From VRUE01 sp963705635 (GTDB taxonomy: Bacteria; Actinomycetota; Thermoleophilia; Solirubrobacterales; 70-9), in contig CAVPKH010000003.1 of assembly GCA_963705635.1 (NCBI GenBank), forward strand, positions 434,001 through 498,000: DNA of 64,000 nucleotides, written 5' to 3'. Position 1 is the first letter of the stretch; every line of letters begins with the position of its first letter. Both the position numbers and the translations under genes were made by a program. Positions 50,420-58,655 of this stretch are shown here, in pieces. Under the pieces are notes generated by a model, which was not told where the DNA came from, searched no databases, and saw nothing but the letters and a program-made list of their open reading frames with translations.

Positions 50420-51163
50420 CTAGGAGACTGACGAAGCGGGTTTCATCCGCTCCGGCGCCTCGGTGGGCGGCTTTCCACCCGGCTCGAGCACGAACCTGTA
50501 GACGGCCGCCGCCAGCAGCGAGCCGACGATCGGGCCGACGAGGTAAGGCCAGACGCCGCCCCAGGTGTTGCCGACCAGGGCGGGGCCGAACCAGCGCGCC
50601 GGGTTGAAGGCACCGCCGGTCAGCGGACCGCCGACCATGACGATGAAGCCCAGGGTGGTGCCAATCGCCAGCGGCGCCCAGTCCTTGATGCTCTTTTTCG
50701 AGTAGACCGCGGCGAGAATCACCAGGACGAGGCAGAAGGTGCCGATCGCCTCGATGATCGAGCCACGGAAGTCGCTGCCGAGAATCGGGCTCACGGTCGC
50801 GGCGCCGTAATGCGTCGCTCGACCCTCGTCGAGCAGCAGCCCCTTGCAGAGCAGCGCGCCGAGCACACCGCCGGAAAGCTGGGCGAGCATGAAGATCAGC
50901 GCATCGACAGAGCCGATCCGTTTGATCACCCACGCCGCGAGCGTCACCGCGGGGTTGAAGTGCCCGCCACTGACCACACCGAACATCACGATGAGGCCGA
51001 AGAGCAGGAAGGCGTGGACGAGACCTATGACGGCGAAGTCCGTGCCGAAGCTCGCCTGTTCGCCGGTGGAAAGGAAAAGCACGACGACGCTGGTGATGAA
51101 GAACACCAGCAGGAAGGTGCCGATCAGCTCGGCAAGGTATGCCGCAAGTCCTCGTTCCTGCAC
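50420..51163 (-). CDS. Aquaporin/glycerol facilitator (MIP family)
   Basis: 247 residues, six spans in two repeats. The pore loops carry GGHFNPAVTLAAWV (first NPA) and GGAFNPARWFGPAL (second NPA followed by R). Residues near the selectivity filter cannot be assigned safely, so water versus glycerol is open. GTG start with a GGAGGAGAGAG purine tract just upstream. Upstream of, and divergent from, the THI5-like lipoprotein gene. Confidence 0.93.
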   Translation of the reverse strand: MQERGLAAYLAELIGTFLLVFFITSVVVLFLSTGEQASFGTDFAVIGLVHAFLLFGLIVMFGVVSGGHFNPAVTLAAWVIKRIGSVDALIFMLAQLSGGVLGALLCKGLLLDEGRATHYGAATVSPILGSDFRGSIIEAIGTFCLVLVILAAVYSKKSIKDWAPLAIGTTLGFIVMVGGPLTGGAFNPARWFGPALVGNTWGGVWPYLVGPIVGSLLAAAVYRFVLEPGGKPPTEAPERMKPASSVS

Positions 51164-51246
51164 TCTCTCTCCTCCTAGATCCCTGAATTCGACTGGGGCG
51201 GCGCCAGTCTACCCATATTGATCGAATGAAATAGGTTGCCGGCTCG

Positions 51247-52206
51247 ATGAAGGGTGTTGTCGCGCTGCTGGCGGCCGCCCTGCTGCTCACCGGCATCGCC
51301 GGCTGCGGCGGGAGCGGCGCGGAACCGGGCGCGCCTGACGGCGCGACGCTGGTGCTCGACTTCACCCCCAACGCGGTCCACTCCGGCATTTACGCGGCGC
51401 AGCGCGAGGGCTACTACGGCGACGCCGGGATCGACCTCAAGATCCGCCAGCCGGGCGAATCCACCGATGCGCCGAAGCTGCTCGAGGCGGGCCGCACCGA
51501 CTTCGCCATCCTCGACATCCACGACCTCGGGATCGCCCGCGAGCGCGGCCTCGACCTGGTCGGCACGATGCCGCTCGTACAGCGACCGCTCGCCGCCGTC
51601 ATCGCCCGCGCGAACAGCGGCGTGAAGCGGCCACGCGACCTCGAGGGCCGCACCATCGGGGTGACCGGGCTGCCCTCCGACGAAGCCGTGGTCGACTCGG
51701 AGCTGAGCGCCGACGGGGCCGATCCGGCCAAGGCGAAGCGGGTGACGATCGGCTTCAACGCGATCTCCTCCCTCGCCGCTGGCAAGGTCGACGCGGCGAC
51801 CGGCTTCTGGAACGCCGAGGGAGTGGCGCTGCGGCGACAGGGGGTCCCGATCCGCACCTTCAAGGTCGACCGCTACGGCGCCCCGCCCTACCCCGAGCTG
51901 GTCCTCGTCGCCTCACGCCAAACGATCGACCACGAGCCGGAGCTGGTCCGCTCTCTGGTCAACGCGACGACCCGGGGTTACGAGCTCACCGTGAGCCACC
52001 CGCGGAAGGGGCTCGACGACCTCCTCGCCGAAGTCCCCAGCCTCGACCGAGCCGAACAGGGGGCGCAGCTGAAGGCGCTCCTGCCCGACCTCCACCCGGC
52101 GCCGTTCGATCCGAGCGTGCTGCATGCCTGGGCGGACTGGGACCTCGAGCACGGGCTGCTCGAACGCCCGCTCGACGTCAACGCGGCTTTCCAGCTCAGC
52201 CGCTGA
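51247..52206 (+). CDS. THI5/NMT1-like ABC substrate-binding lipoprotein
   Basis: 319 residues. A lipoprotein signal (MKGVVALLAAALLLTGIAGC) is followed by a periplasmic-binding fold: LVLDFTPNAVHSGIYAAQRE, GYYGDAGIDLKIRQPGES, TDFAILDIHDLGIARERG, and RTIGVTGLPSDEAVV. This resembles ThiY/THI5-type binders of formylaminopyrimidine or related thiamin precursors. The permease and ATPase are not in the window, so the ligand is inferred only. Confidence 0.87.
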   Translation: MKGVVALLAAALLLTGIAGCGGSGAEPGAPDGATLVLDFTPNAVHSGIYAAQREGYYGDAGIDLKIRQPGESTDAPKLLEAGRTDFAILDIHDLGIARERGLDLVGTMPLVQRPLAAVIARANSGVKRPRDLEGRTIGVTGLPSDEAVVDSELSADGADPAKAKRVTIGFNAISSLAAGKVDAATGFWNAEGVALRRQGVPIRTFKVDRYGAPPYPELVLVASRQTIDHEPELVRSLVNATTRGYELTVSHPRKGLDDLLAEVPSLDRAEQGAQLKALLPDLHPAPFDPSVLHAWADWDLEHGLLERPLDVNAAFQLSR

Positions 52207-52513
52207 GCAGCCGCTCGACCAGCTCCGGGAGCTCGCGCGCCATCCGCGACCGCGGCACCGCCGCGGAGAGGCCGGCCGCCTCCGCCCGCCGCTTCGCCTC
52301 GACGTCGACGTGCGAGTAGAAGCCGAGGGCCGGGACCCCGGCGGCGGCCACCGCGGCGGCGTCGACGCAGTCGAGGTCGCAGACGATCGCCTCGGCGTCG
52401 ACCGAGTCCGGCAGGGCCGGGACCACGACGACGTCGTGGCCAGCTGCCCGCAGGCTCTCCTGCACCCTGCTGGCCAGCATCAGGTCCGAGACGACGGCGA
52501 GGACCCGCGCCAC
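52196..52513 (-). CDS. Receiver-like small protein (105 aa)
   Basis: 105 residues with a flavodoxin/receiver-like alternation: VLAVVSDLMLASRVQESLRAAG, EAIVCDLDCVDAAAVAAAGV, ALGFYSHVDVEAKRRAEAAG, SAAVPRSRMARELPELV. An Asp sits at the phospho-site position in VCDLD, but flanking residues are atypical. GTG start overlaps the previous stop by one base (TAGTG). Last gene of the metal operon; function unknown. Confidence 0.6.
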   Translation of the reverse strand: MARVLAVVSDLMLASRVQESLRAAGHDVVVVPALPDSVDAEAIVCDLDCVDAAAVAAAGVPALGFYSHVDVEAKRRAEAAGLSAAVPRSRMARELPELVERLLSG

Positions 52514-52875
52514 TAGAGCGAGCGGCGTTCGCGGAACTCCTCGCGAACGCTCTCCGGCCGGCCCCACATCTGCACGACCTCGGCGCGGCCCTCGCGCACC
52601 TCGCGCAGGGCGATCTCGCCGACGACGCCATCCGCGTCGAGCTTCGCCAGCACGCCCTTCACCGTCTCCGCCGCGGCGGCGTGCCCAAAGCTGTGGGCGA
52701 CTAGCAGGCGCCAGTGCCAGTCGGCCTGCGAGTAGGGCTGGGCGTTGACCTGGCTCAGCGCGACCGCGGTGTCGATGTACTGGCTCTCGTTGTCGATGCG
52801 CAGATCCAGCTCGAGGTCCGTCCAGTCGGACGGCATCGCCTCGAGCACCTCTTGGAAGTCGTCGGCCAGGGCCAC
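52513..52875 (-). CDS. Hypothetical protein (120 aa) in the metal operon
   Basis: 120 residues, starts MALADDFQEVLEAMPSDWTD. Acidic and aromatic with DLELDLRIDNESQYIDTAVAL, SQADWHWRLLVAHSFGHAAA and a C-terminal VVQMWGRPESVREEFRER. No membrane span. Not a family I can name. GTG start 2 bases after the SRPBCC stop, so co-translated. Confidence 0.65.
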   Translation of the reverse strand: MALADDFQEVLEAMPSDWTDLELDLRIDNESQYIDTAVALSQVNAQPYSQADWHWRLLVAHSFGHAAAAETVKGVLAKLDADGVVGEIALREVREGRAEVVQMWGRPESVREEFRERRSL

Positions 52876-52877
52876 GG

Positions 52878-53378
52878 TCAGGCAAGCCTAGCCGCTGCGG
52901 CCGGCTCGATCGCCTCGCCGCCGAAGTGGCGCTGCAGCTGGCGGTGGCGATGGCGGAAGAAGGCGCGGAAGAGCGGGCGGAGCAGGCGGCCGGGCAGCGG
53001 CAGCCGCGGCTCCCAGGCGACGCGATCGACGATCGTGCAGGCGCCCTCCCCTCCCGGCTCGATCGTCCGTTCGTGCTCCCAGAGCCGCTGGGAGAGCATC
53101 GTCGAGCGCTCGAGGAAGCCGCGCCCGCGGTCGATCCTCTCGAGGCCGATCTCGTCGTAGTCGATCGGCACCAGGCCGAAGAGGAGGATCCAGCTGCGCC
53201 CCAGCAGGCCGGGCTCGACCGCGTCGAGGTCGAGGCTCTCGGCGCCGCGCGGAACGGTCATCCGCAGCAGCGGACCGAGCTCGGCGTTGATCCCCTCCTC
53301 GCTCATCGCGCGCTCCCAGACGGAGCTCGCGTTGGCGGAGAGGCGCGAGGCCACGCGGATCTCGGCTCGCCTGCGCAC
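52878..53378 (-). CDS. SRPBCC/START-like protein
   Basis: 166 residues: RAEIRVASRLSANASSVWERAM at the start, then WILLFGLVPIDYDEIGLERI, MLSQRLWEHERTIEPGG and CTIVDRVAWEPRLPLPGRLL, ending in a basic FRHRHRQLQRHFG helix. This is the layout of ligand-binding SRPBCC proteins similar to YbbP/CoxG-like members. GTG start overlaps the Nramp stop by one base. Confidence 0.8.
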   Translation of the reverse strand: MRRRAEIRVASRLSANASSVWERAMSEEGINAELGPLLRMTVPRGAESLDLDAVEPGLLGRSWILLFGLVPIDYDEIGLERIDRGRGFLERSTMLSQRLWEHERTIEPGGEGACTIVDRVAWEPRLPLPGRLLRPLFRAFFRHRHRQLQRHFGGEAIEPAAAARLA

Positions 53379-54718
53379 TAGGCGAAGAACACCTGCTGCA
53401 GGAGGAAGACGTTGAGGCCGATGATCATCGCTGCCAGGACCCCAGCGAAGGCGGTCAGCCAGCGCGGGTTGACCAGCTCGCCCATCACCTCGCGCTTGGC
53501 GGCGATGATCAGCAGCGGCACCAGGGCGAAGGGGATGCCGAAGGAGAGGACGACCTGGCTGCCAACCAATGCGTCGGTCGGGTTGAGGCCAATGCCGAGC
53601 ACGACCAGCGCCGGCGCCAGGGTGATCGCGCGGCGCAAGAAGATCGGGATGCGGCGGCGGATGAAGCCCTGCATCACCACCTGCCCGGCCATCGTCCCGA
53701 CCGAGGAGGAGGCGAAGCCGGAGGCGAGCAGGGCGATGCCGAAGGCGGTCGCCGCGTTGACCGAGACCAGCGACTCGAGCCCGTCGTAGGCGCCTTCGAT
53801 CGAGTCGATCCCGGCGAGGCCACCTTCGTGGAAGAGCGCGGCGGCGACGATCATCATCGAGAGGTTGATCACGCCGGCCAGCGACATCGCGATGACGACG
53901 TCGATCTTCTCGAAGCGCAGGATGCGCTTTTTCTCCGCCGCGTCGCGGCCGACGATCCGCCGCTGGGTCAGCGCCGAGTGCAGGTAGATCACGTGTGGCA
54001 TCACCGTCGCGCCGATGATCCCGGTGGCGAGCAGGATGCTCTCGGTACCGGCGAAGCCGGGCACGAAGAGGTGCTTGGCGACTTCCCCCCCGGCCGGCTT
54101 GGCCTGGATCAGCTCGAAGACGAAGGAGGCGACGACGACGCCGACGAGTGCGGTGATCGCCGCCTCCAAGCGGCGGAAGCCCATCTGCTGCAGGCCGAGG
54201 ATGGCGAAGGCGCCGGCGCCGGCGATCAGGCCGGCGGGGAAGAGCGGGATGCTGAAGAGCAGGTTGAGGCCGAGCGCGGCGCCGACCACCTCGGCGATGT
54301 CGGTCGCCATCGCCACCACCTCGGCCTGCAGCCAGAGCCCGATCGAGGTGCGCCGCGAGAAGGTCTCGCGGCAGAGCTCGGCGAGGTTCCTGCCGGTCGC
54401 GATCCCCAGCTTCGCCGACTGGGTCTGGACCACCATCGCGATCAGGTTGGCCGAGAGGATCACCCAGAGCAGCAGGTAGCCGAACTTGGCGCCGCCGGCG
54501 ATGTTGGTGGCGAAGTTGCCGGGGTCGATGTAGGCGACGGCGGCGACGAAGGACGGGCCGAGGAAGGGCCAAAGGCGGGCGAAGCCGCGGGCGTGGCCGT
54601 CGAGCGAGCGCCGCGCGGCGCGGGCGACGGCGGCCTCGCCGGGAAGGACGTCCTCGACCGTGGCTTCGGCGGCCACCGCATCCGGGGCCGGACGCTCGGC
54701 GGTAACGGGCGGCTTCAC
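53378..54718 (-). CDS. mntH: Nramp-family divalent metal (Mn/Fe) transporter
   Basis: 446 residues, 11 or so spans. AYIDPGNFATNIAGGAKFGY carries the DPGN metal motif of span 1, and the span-6-type GATVMPHVIYLHSAL segment the second metal-binding element (MPH). Imports Mn2+ or Fe2+ with protons. Starts in a GTGA overlap with the DtxR-type regulator gene, which would sense the transported metal. Confidence 0.93.
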   Translation of the reverse strand: MKPPVTAERPAPDAVAAEATVEDVLPGEAAVARAARRSLDGHARGFARLWPFLGPSFVAAVAYIDPGNFATNIAGGAKFGYLLLWVILSANLIAMVVQTQSAKLGIATGRNLAELCRETFSRRTSIGLWLQAEVVAMATDIAEVVGAALGLNLLFSIPLFPAGLIAGAGAFAILGLQQMGFRRLEAAITALVGVVVASFVFELIQAKPAGGEVAKHLFVPGFAGTESILLATGIIGATVMPHVIYLHSALTQRRIVGRDAAEKKRILRFEKIDVVIAMSLAGVINLSMMIVAAALFHEGGLAGIDSIEGAYDGLESLVSVNAATAFGIALLASGFASSSVGTMAGQVVMQGFIRRRIPIFLRRAITLAPALVVLGIGLNPTDALVGSQVVLSFGIPFALVPLLIIAAKREVMGELVNPRWLTAFAGVLAAMIIGLNVFLLQQVFFA

Positions 54719-55185
54719 CCGTTGCCGCCCTCCTCCGGCGGCCGCAGGTCGGGGCCGGGGATCGGCGTGCCGTGAGGATCGTGACTGGGTTCGCCGAGCT
54801 TGGCCGCGATCAGCAGCTCGAGGTCCTCGGAGATGTAGTGCTCGAGCACCTCGGCCTCCTCGTGGACGCGGTCGTCGGGCATCCCCAGCGCCTCCGAGAG
54901 GAAGGCCTCGATCAAGCGGTGGTGGCGGATCACCTCCAGCGCAACCTTCTCCCCGGCCGCGGTCAGCGTCGCCCCCTTGTAAGGCAGGTAGTCGACCAGG
55001 CCCAGCTCGGCGAGCCGCTTCAGCATCGAGGTCGCCGTTGCCGGCGTCACCCCCAGCCGCTTCGCCAGCTCGCCGTTGGCGACCGGGCCCGGGCGCTTGC
55101 TCGAGAGCGCGTAGATCGCCTTCGCGTAGTCCTCGATCGCCTCGGTCCCGGGCATCCGCCGCGGGTTTGCGCCTGCCGTCGCCAT
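54715..55185 (-). CDS. DtxR/MntR-family metal-dependent repressor
   Basis: 156 residues. Winged-helix N-terminus: EAIEDYAKAIYALSSKRPG, LAKRLGVTPATATSMLKRLAE (recognition helix) and YLPYKGATLTAAGEKVALEV. The dimerisation and metal domain has RHHRLIEAFLSEALGM, VHEEAEVLEHYIS and EPSHDPHGTPIPGPD, with the usual His/Glu ligands. Likely represses this operon when Mn or Fe is plentiful, through the palindromes at 57550-57584. ATG overlaps the ZIP stop (TGATG). Confidence 0.92.
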   Translation of the reverse strand: MATAGANPRRMPGTEAIEDYAKAIYALSSKRPGPVANGELAKRLGVTPATATSMLKRLAELGLVDYLPYKGATLTAAGEKVALEVIRHHRLIEAFLSEALGMPDDRVHEEAEVLEHYISEDLELLIAAKLGEPSHDPHGTPIPGPDLRPPEEGGNG

Positions 55186-56405
55186 CAGACCGAGACCAGC
55201 AGGCCGGTGAGGTAGAGGAGGGCGATGCCGGCGAAGATCCCCGCGACCGAGAGCGGGTGGAGGATGCGGCCCTCGCCGTCGCGCATCGCCGGCGCGATCT
55301 GCACGATCACCCTGGCGATCGCGCCTGCGCCGACGCCGAAGAGCAGCGCCGCCAGGCTGGGATTGAAGGCGGCCGCGCCGATCCAGGCGCCGAGGATCGC
55401 CGGCGCGCCGGCGATCAGGCCGAAGATGGCGAGGTGGGCGATGCGCGGCTGGGGGCCGTCGCCAGTGCCGCCGCGCAGCGGCGCGACGATCGCCAATCCC
55501 TCGGTCGTGTTGTGGATCGCGAAGCCGACGACGAGGAAGGCGCCGAGGGCGAGCGCGCCGGTCGCGTAGGACGAGCCGATCGCCAAGCCCTCGCCGAGGT
55601 TGTGCAGACCGATCCCGATCGAGACCAGCAGCGCCATGTAGAGCCCGCCCTGGGAGACGGCCCCGGCGCGGTCGCGGCGAGCGGCGAGGTAGGAGTCGAC
55701 GCCGGCCAGGGCGAGGTAGGCGATCAGCGCCCCGACGAAGACGAGGGCGGAGCCGCCGAAAGCGCTCGGCGCCTCGGCGGCGATCTCCAGGCCCTCCAGG
55801 GTGGCGTCGATCGCCAGCAGGGCGAGCAGGCCGACGGTGAAGGCGATCAGGGCACCGATCCAGCGGGCGTCGACCCGCCGCACGAAGGGGAGCCAGAGCA
55901 TGCCGAGGCTGACCGGGATCACGCCGACGTAGATCCCCAGCAGCGCCATCAGGCCGAAAAAGCCGAGGTCCGCCTCGGGGGTTTCGGTGGCGACCGGGAT
56001 CTCGGCGTCGACCGTCCCCCCGGAAGCGGTGAGGACGGAGATCGCGTATGCCTCGCCCTCGACCCAGGGATAGGAGACCCGCAACGTGGTCGAGCCGAGC
56101 CGCCCGATCTCCCGGCCGTCGGAGGCGGAGAAGGGCGCGTAGGCGTCGTTGACCGCCACCTGGGCGACCTCGACCGGGTCGGCGCCGTCGTTGCGCAGGG
56201 TGAGCTCGATCGTCCCCGGCCGCAACACGGTGCGCTCGACCGCGACTTCCTCGACCGGCGGGCCGCTGCGCTCGCCGAGGCCGGAGCCGCCGAGCAGGGC
56301 GAAGGCGCCGATCGCCGCCGCGATCAGGGCGAGCGGGAGCAGGCCCAGCAGCCAGGCCGGCAGGCCGCCACCGGCCTGGCGCTCGACTCGCGCCGAGGCC
56401 TCCAT
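55185..56405 (-). CDS. ZIP-family metal transporter with extracytoplasmic N-terminal domain
   Basis: 406 residues. An N-terminal span (LLGLLPLALIAAAIGAFALL) is followed by about 100 residues of beta-rich domain outside the membrane (ERTVLRPGTIELTLRNDGAD, cited in part), similar to cupredoxin-adjacent domains, then eight spans. Metal site motifs HNLGEGLAIG and HNTTEGLAI are the two ZIP helices. Moves Zn, Fe or Mn; direction not certain. The N-terminal domain is not part of the usual ZIP family and may take metal from the co-encoded oxidase (inference). Confidence 0.88.
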   Translation of the reverse strand: MEASARVERQAGGGLPAWLLGLLPLALIAAAIGAFALLGGSGLGERSGPPVEEVAVERTVLRPGTIELTLRNDGADPVEVAQVAVNDAYAPFSASDGREIGRLGSTTLRVSYPWVEGEAYAISVLTASGGTVDAEIPVATETPEADLGFFGLMALLGIYVGVIPVSLGMLWLPFVRRVDARWIGALIAFTVGLLALLAIDATLEGLEIAAEAPSAFGGSALVFVGALIAYLALAGVDSYLAARRDRAGAVSQGGLYMALLVSIGIGLHNLGEGLAIGSSYATGALALGAFLVVGFAIHNTTEGLAIVAPLRGGTGDGPQPRIAHLAIFGLIAGAPAILGAWIGAAAFNPSLAALLFGVGAGAIARVIVQIAPAMRDGEGRILHPLSVAGIFAGIALLYLTGLLVSV

Positions 56406-57526
56406 CAGGACCTGGCCCCGGCGCCACCCCAGGGCAGCTCGCAGTAGGCGGCCGCTGCCGCCGCGGCGGGGAGCCGCGCTGGGTCGCCGACGCGGAAGAA
56501 GCCGGACCAGCCGAGCTCGGCGAACTCGCTGACGTGAGCGTGGAACATGTAGTCGCCGTCGAAGGGGAACTTCATCTCCAGGATCGCCCGCTGCCCCTGG
56601 CCCTGGATCACGGTGTCGGTGTACTCGCTCGGCTCCAGCGAGGTTCCCGTCGGGTAGTGCTGGAAGAAGTTGGCGTGGACGTGGAAGGAGTTGATCGGGT
56701 CGAACTCGAGCACGTTGACCAGGTAGACGCGGAGCAGCTCGTCGCGGGCGACGCGGATCGGCTCGTTGACGTAATGGAAGCCGACGGTGTTCACCGCGTA
56801 GACCTCGTTGGAGAGGTCAAAGTTGGTGTCGAAGCCGTTCATCACCATCACCATCTCGTCGGCTTCCGGCCGGCCCTGCTTGGGGTCGATGATGAAGGCG
56901 CCGTAGAGGCCACGGGAGATGTGGCTGGCGAGCGGCGAGACGTGGCAGTGGTAGAGGTGCACGCCGAACGGCTCGGCGTCGAACTCGTAGGTGAACTCGG
57001 CGCCGGGGGCGATCGCGCCGGCGCCGCGGCCTTCGCCGATGCCGGGCATGCCGTCCATCAGCGCCGTGTGGATGCCGTGGAAGTGGATCGTGTGCGGGTG
57101 CTCGGAGGCGTTGACCAGGCGCACACGCAGCCGCTCGCCCTCGCGGGCGCGCAGGGTCGGCCCGGGGACGCGGCCGTTGTAGGTCCAGGCCTCGTACTTG
57201 ACCCCGGGCGCGACTTCGATCTCCTTGTCCTGGGCGACGATCTCCCATTCGCGCACGACGCGCCCGCTGGCCAGGCGCCGGGTCTTGCCGTAGTCGAAGT
57301 CGCGCAGGACCTCGGTCGGATCGAAGCCGTTGGCGCGGTGGTCGACCGAGGCCCCCGGCGCGAAGCCGGCGTGAACGAAGTCATCGTGCCCGGTGTGCGC
57401 CGCTGTCGCCCCGGCGCCCTGGGGACCGCCCGAGCCTCGCGGCAGCAGCCCGTGGACGACCGGCAGGCTGGCGCCCGCCGCCAGCGCCCCGCCCAGCATC
57501 TTGCGCCGGCTCAGCTTGGCGCTCAC
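56405..57526 (-). CDS. Two-domain multicopper oxidase (nitrite-reductase-like), Tat-exported
   Basis: 373 residues. Tat signal MSAKLSRRKMLGGALAAGAS. Two cupredoxin domains with copper ligands HTIHFHGIHTA, VHLYHCHVSPLASHI, SFHVHANFFQHYP and YMFHAHVSEFAELG. Length and motif order fit two-domain multicopper oxidases and Cu nitrite reductases. With metal transporters and a DtxR regulator, oxidation of Mn2+ or Fe2+ is more likely than nitrite reduction (inference). First gene of the operon; stop overlaps the ZIP start by one base. Confidence 0.9.
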   Translation of the reverse strand: MSAKLSRRKMLGGALAAGASLPVVHGLLPRGSGGPQGAGATAAHTGHDDFVHAGFAPGASVDHRANGFDPTEVLRDFDYGKTRRLASGRVVREWEIVAQDKEIEVAPGVKYEAWTYNGRVPGPTLRAREGERLRVRLVNASEHPHTIHFHGIHTALMDGMPGIGEGRGAGAIAPGAEFTYEFDAEPFGVHLYHCHVSPLASHISRGLYGAFIIDPKQGRPEADEMVMVMNGFDTNFDLSNEVYAVNTVGFHYVNEPIRVARDELLRVYLVNVLEFDPINSFHVHANFFQHYPTGTSLEPSEYTDTVIQGQGQRAILEMKFPFDGDYMFHAHVSEFAELGWSGFFRVGDPARLPAAAAAAAYCELPWGGAGARS

Positions 57527-57549
57527 CTCGACCTGCCCGATCTCGCTGA

Positions 57550-57584
57550 TTTAGACACGTCTAAAAGATTTTGACACATCTAAA
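57550..57584 (-). promoter_or_regulatory. Tandem DtxR/MntR-like operator upstream of the metal operon
   Basis: TTTAGACACGTCTAAA (57550-57565) is a perfect 16-base palindrome. A second imperfect copy TTTTGACACATCTAAA lies at 57569-57584, centres 19 bases apart. Both sit 24-58 bases upstream of the multicopper oxidase start. Spacing and form fit a metal-repressor operator for the DtxR-type protein encoded in the operon. Confidence 0.75.
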
Positions 57585-57597
57585 AGACGTTTGGGTA

Positions 57598-57663
57598 GGG
57601 CGACGGGGATGACCCCGCCCGAGCAACAGCGTGGAGGCTCGTTCGGGGTCATCCCCGTCGCCC
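57598..57663. repeat. Palindrome H: 27-base arms, two mismatches, between divergent genes
   Basis: Arms 57598-57624 and 57637-57663; the outer 20 bases (GGGCGACGGGGATGACCCCG) pair perfectly, then two mismatches, then CGAGC. Loop AACAGCGTGGAG. Between divergent genes, so not a terminator. Related to palindrome F in fbiC. Confidence 0.85.
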
Positions 57664-57678
57664 ATCACGGCCGCTTCC

Positions 57679-57684
57679 TAGAAT
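57679..57684 (+). promoter_or_regulatory. -10 box (TAGAAT) of ygfZ
   Basis: TAGAAT is 6 bases before ATG 57691. Confidence 0.5.
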
Positions 57685-57690
57685 CGAGGC

Positions 57691-58644
57691 ATGGCCGAAG
57701 CGGTGACAGTCGAGCTCGACGCTCAATACAGGCAGCTGCGGGAAGAGTGCGGGGTGCTCGATCGCTCCGCTCGCGGCAAGCTGCTCCTCAAGGGGGGCGA
57801 AGCGGCCGAGTACCTGCAGGGGCAGCTGACCAACGACATCGAGGCGCTCGAGCCGGGCGAGGGTTGCTACGCCGCGCTGCTCGACCGCAAGGGCCATATG
57901 CAGGCCGACATGCGGGTACTGCGCCTGGCCGCGGACGAGGTCTGGGTCGACACCGAGGCCGAGGCGCTGGCGGTCGTCCGGCGCCACCTCGAGATGTACA
58001 AGGTCGGCCGCGAGGTCGAGCTCGAGGACGTCACCGACGCGCGCGCCCTGCTCTCCCTGATCGGCCCGCGCAGCGCCGAGCTCTGCGGCGCTCCCCCGCT
58101 TCTCGAGCACGCCTGCGAACCGCTTGACGTCAACGGGGTCGAGTGCCTCGCCATCGGCACAGCGCTCGGCATCGACCTGATCGCGCCAGCCGCGGACCGC
58201 GAGCGTCTCCGCACCGCCCTGGCCGAGGCCGGCGCGGTTGAGGTCAGCGCCGATGCGGTTGAGATCCTCCGCATCGAGGCGGGCACGCCGCGCTTTGGCG
58301 CTGAGATGGATTCCTCGACGATGCCCGCCGAGGCCGGCATCGTCGGGATCGCGGTCAACTTCGAGAAGGGCTGCTACATCGGCCAGGAGACGGTCGCCCG
58401 CCTCCACTACAGGGGCAAGCCCAACCGACACCTGCGCGGCCTGCGCCTCAGCGCTCCCGCCCGGCCCGGGGCGACGCTGCTGGCGGGCGAAAAGGAGGTC
58501 GGCAGGATCGGCGGCAGTTGCGTCTCCCCGATCCAGGGAACGATCGCGCTGGCGATCCTGCGCCGCGAGGCCGAGCCCGGCGCCACGTTGGCCGTAGGTG
58601 AAGATGGCGTTACGGCGCAAGTAGTCGACTTGCCCTTCGGTTAG
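57691..58644 (+). CDS. ygfZ: Folate-binding YgfZ/GcvT-like protein
   Basis: 317 residues. N-terminal GcvT-like fold (GVLDRSARGKLLLKGGEAAEYLQ, cited in part; GQLTNDIEAL), and the diagnostic YgfZ signature KGCYIGQETVARLHYRG near residue 228. Assists iron-sulfur enzyme assembly or repair with folate. Leaderless start after TAGAAT. The next gene's TAGATT box overlaps the 3' end. Confidence 0.92.
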   Translation: MAEAVTVELDAQYRQLREECGVLDRSARGKLLLKGGEAAEYLQGQLTNDIEALEPGEGCYAALLDRKGHMQADMRVLRLAADEVWVDTEAEALAVVRRHLEMYKVGREVELEDVTDARALLSLIGPRSAELCGAPPLLEHACEPLDVNGVECLAIGTALGIDLIAPAADRERLRTALAEAGAVEVSADAVEILRIEAGTPRFGAEMDSSTMPAEAGIVGIAVNFEKGCYIGQETVARLHYRGKPNRHLRGLRLSAPARPGATLLAGEKEVGRIGGSCVSPIQGTIALAILRREAEPGATLAVGEDGVTAQVVDLPFG

Positions 58645-58647
58645 ATT
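58642..58647 (+). promoter_or_regulatory. -10 box (TAGATT) of the 58656 lipoprotein gene
   Basis: TAGATT overlaps the ygfZ stop codon and lies 8 bases before ATG 58656. Confidence 0.4.
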
Positions 58648-58655
58648 CCGCCGCG

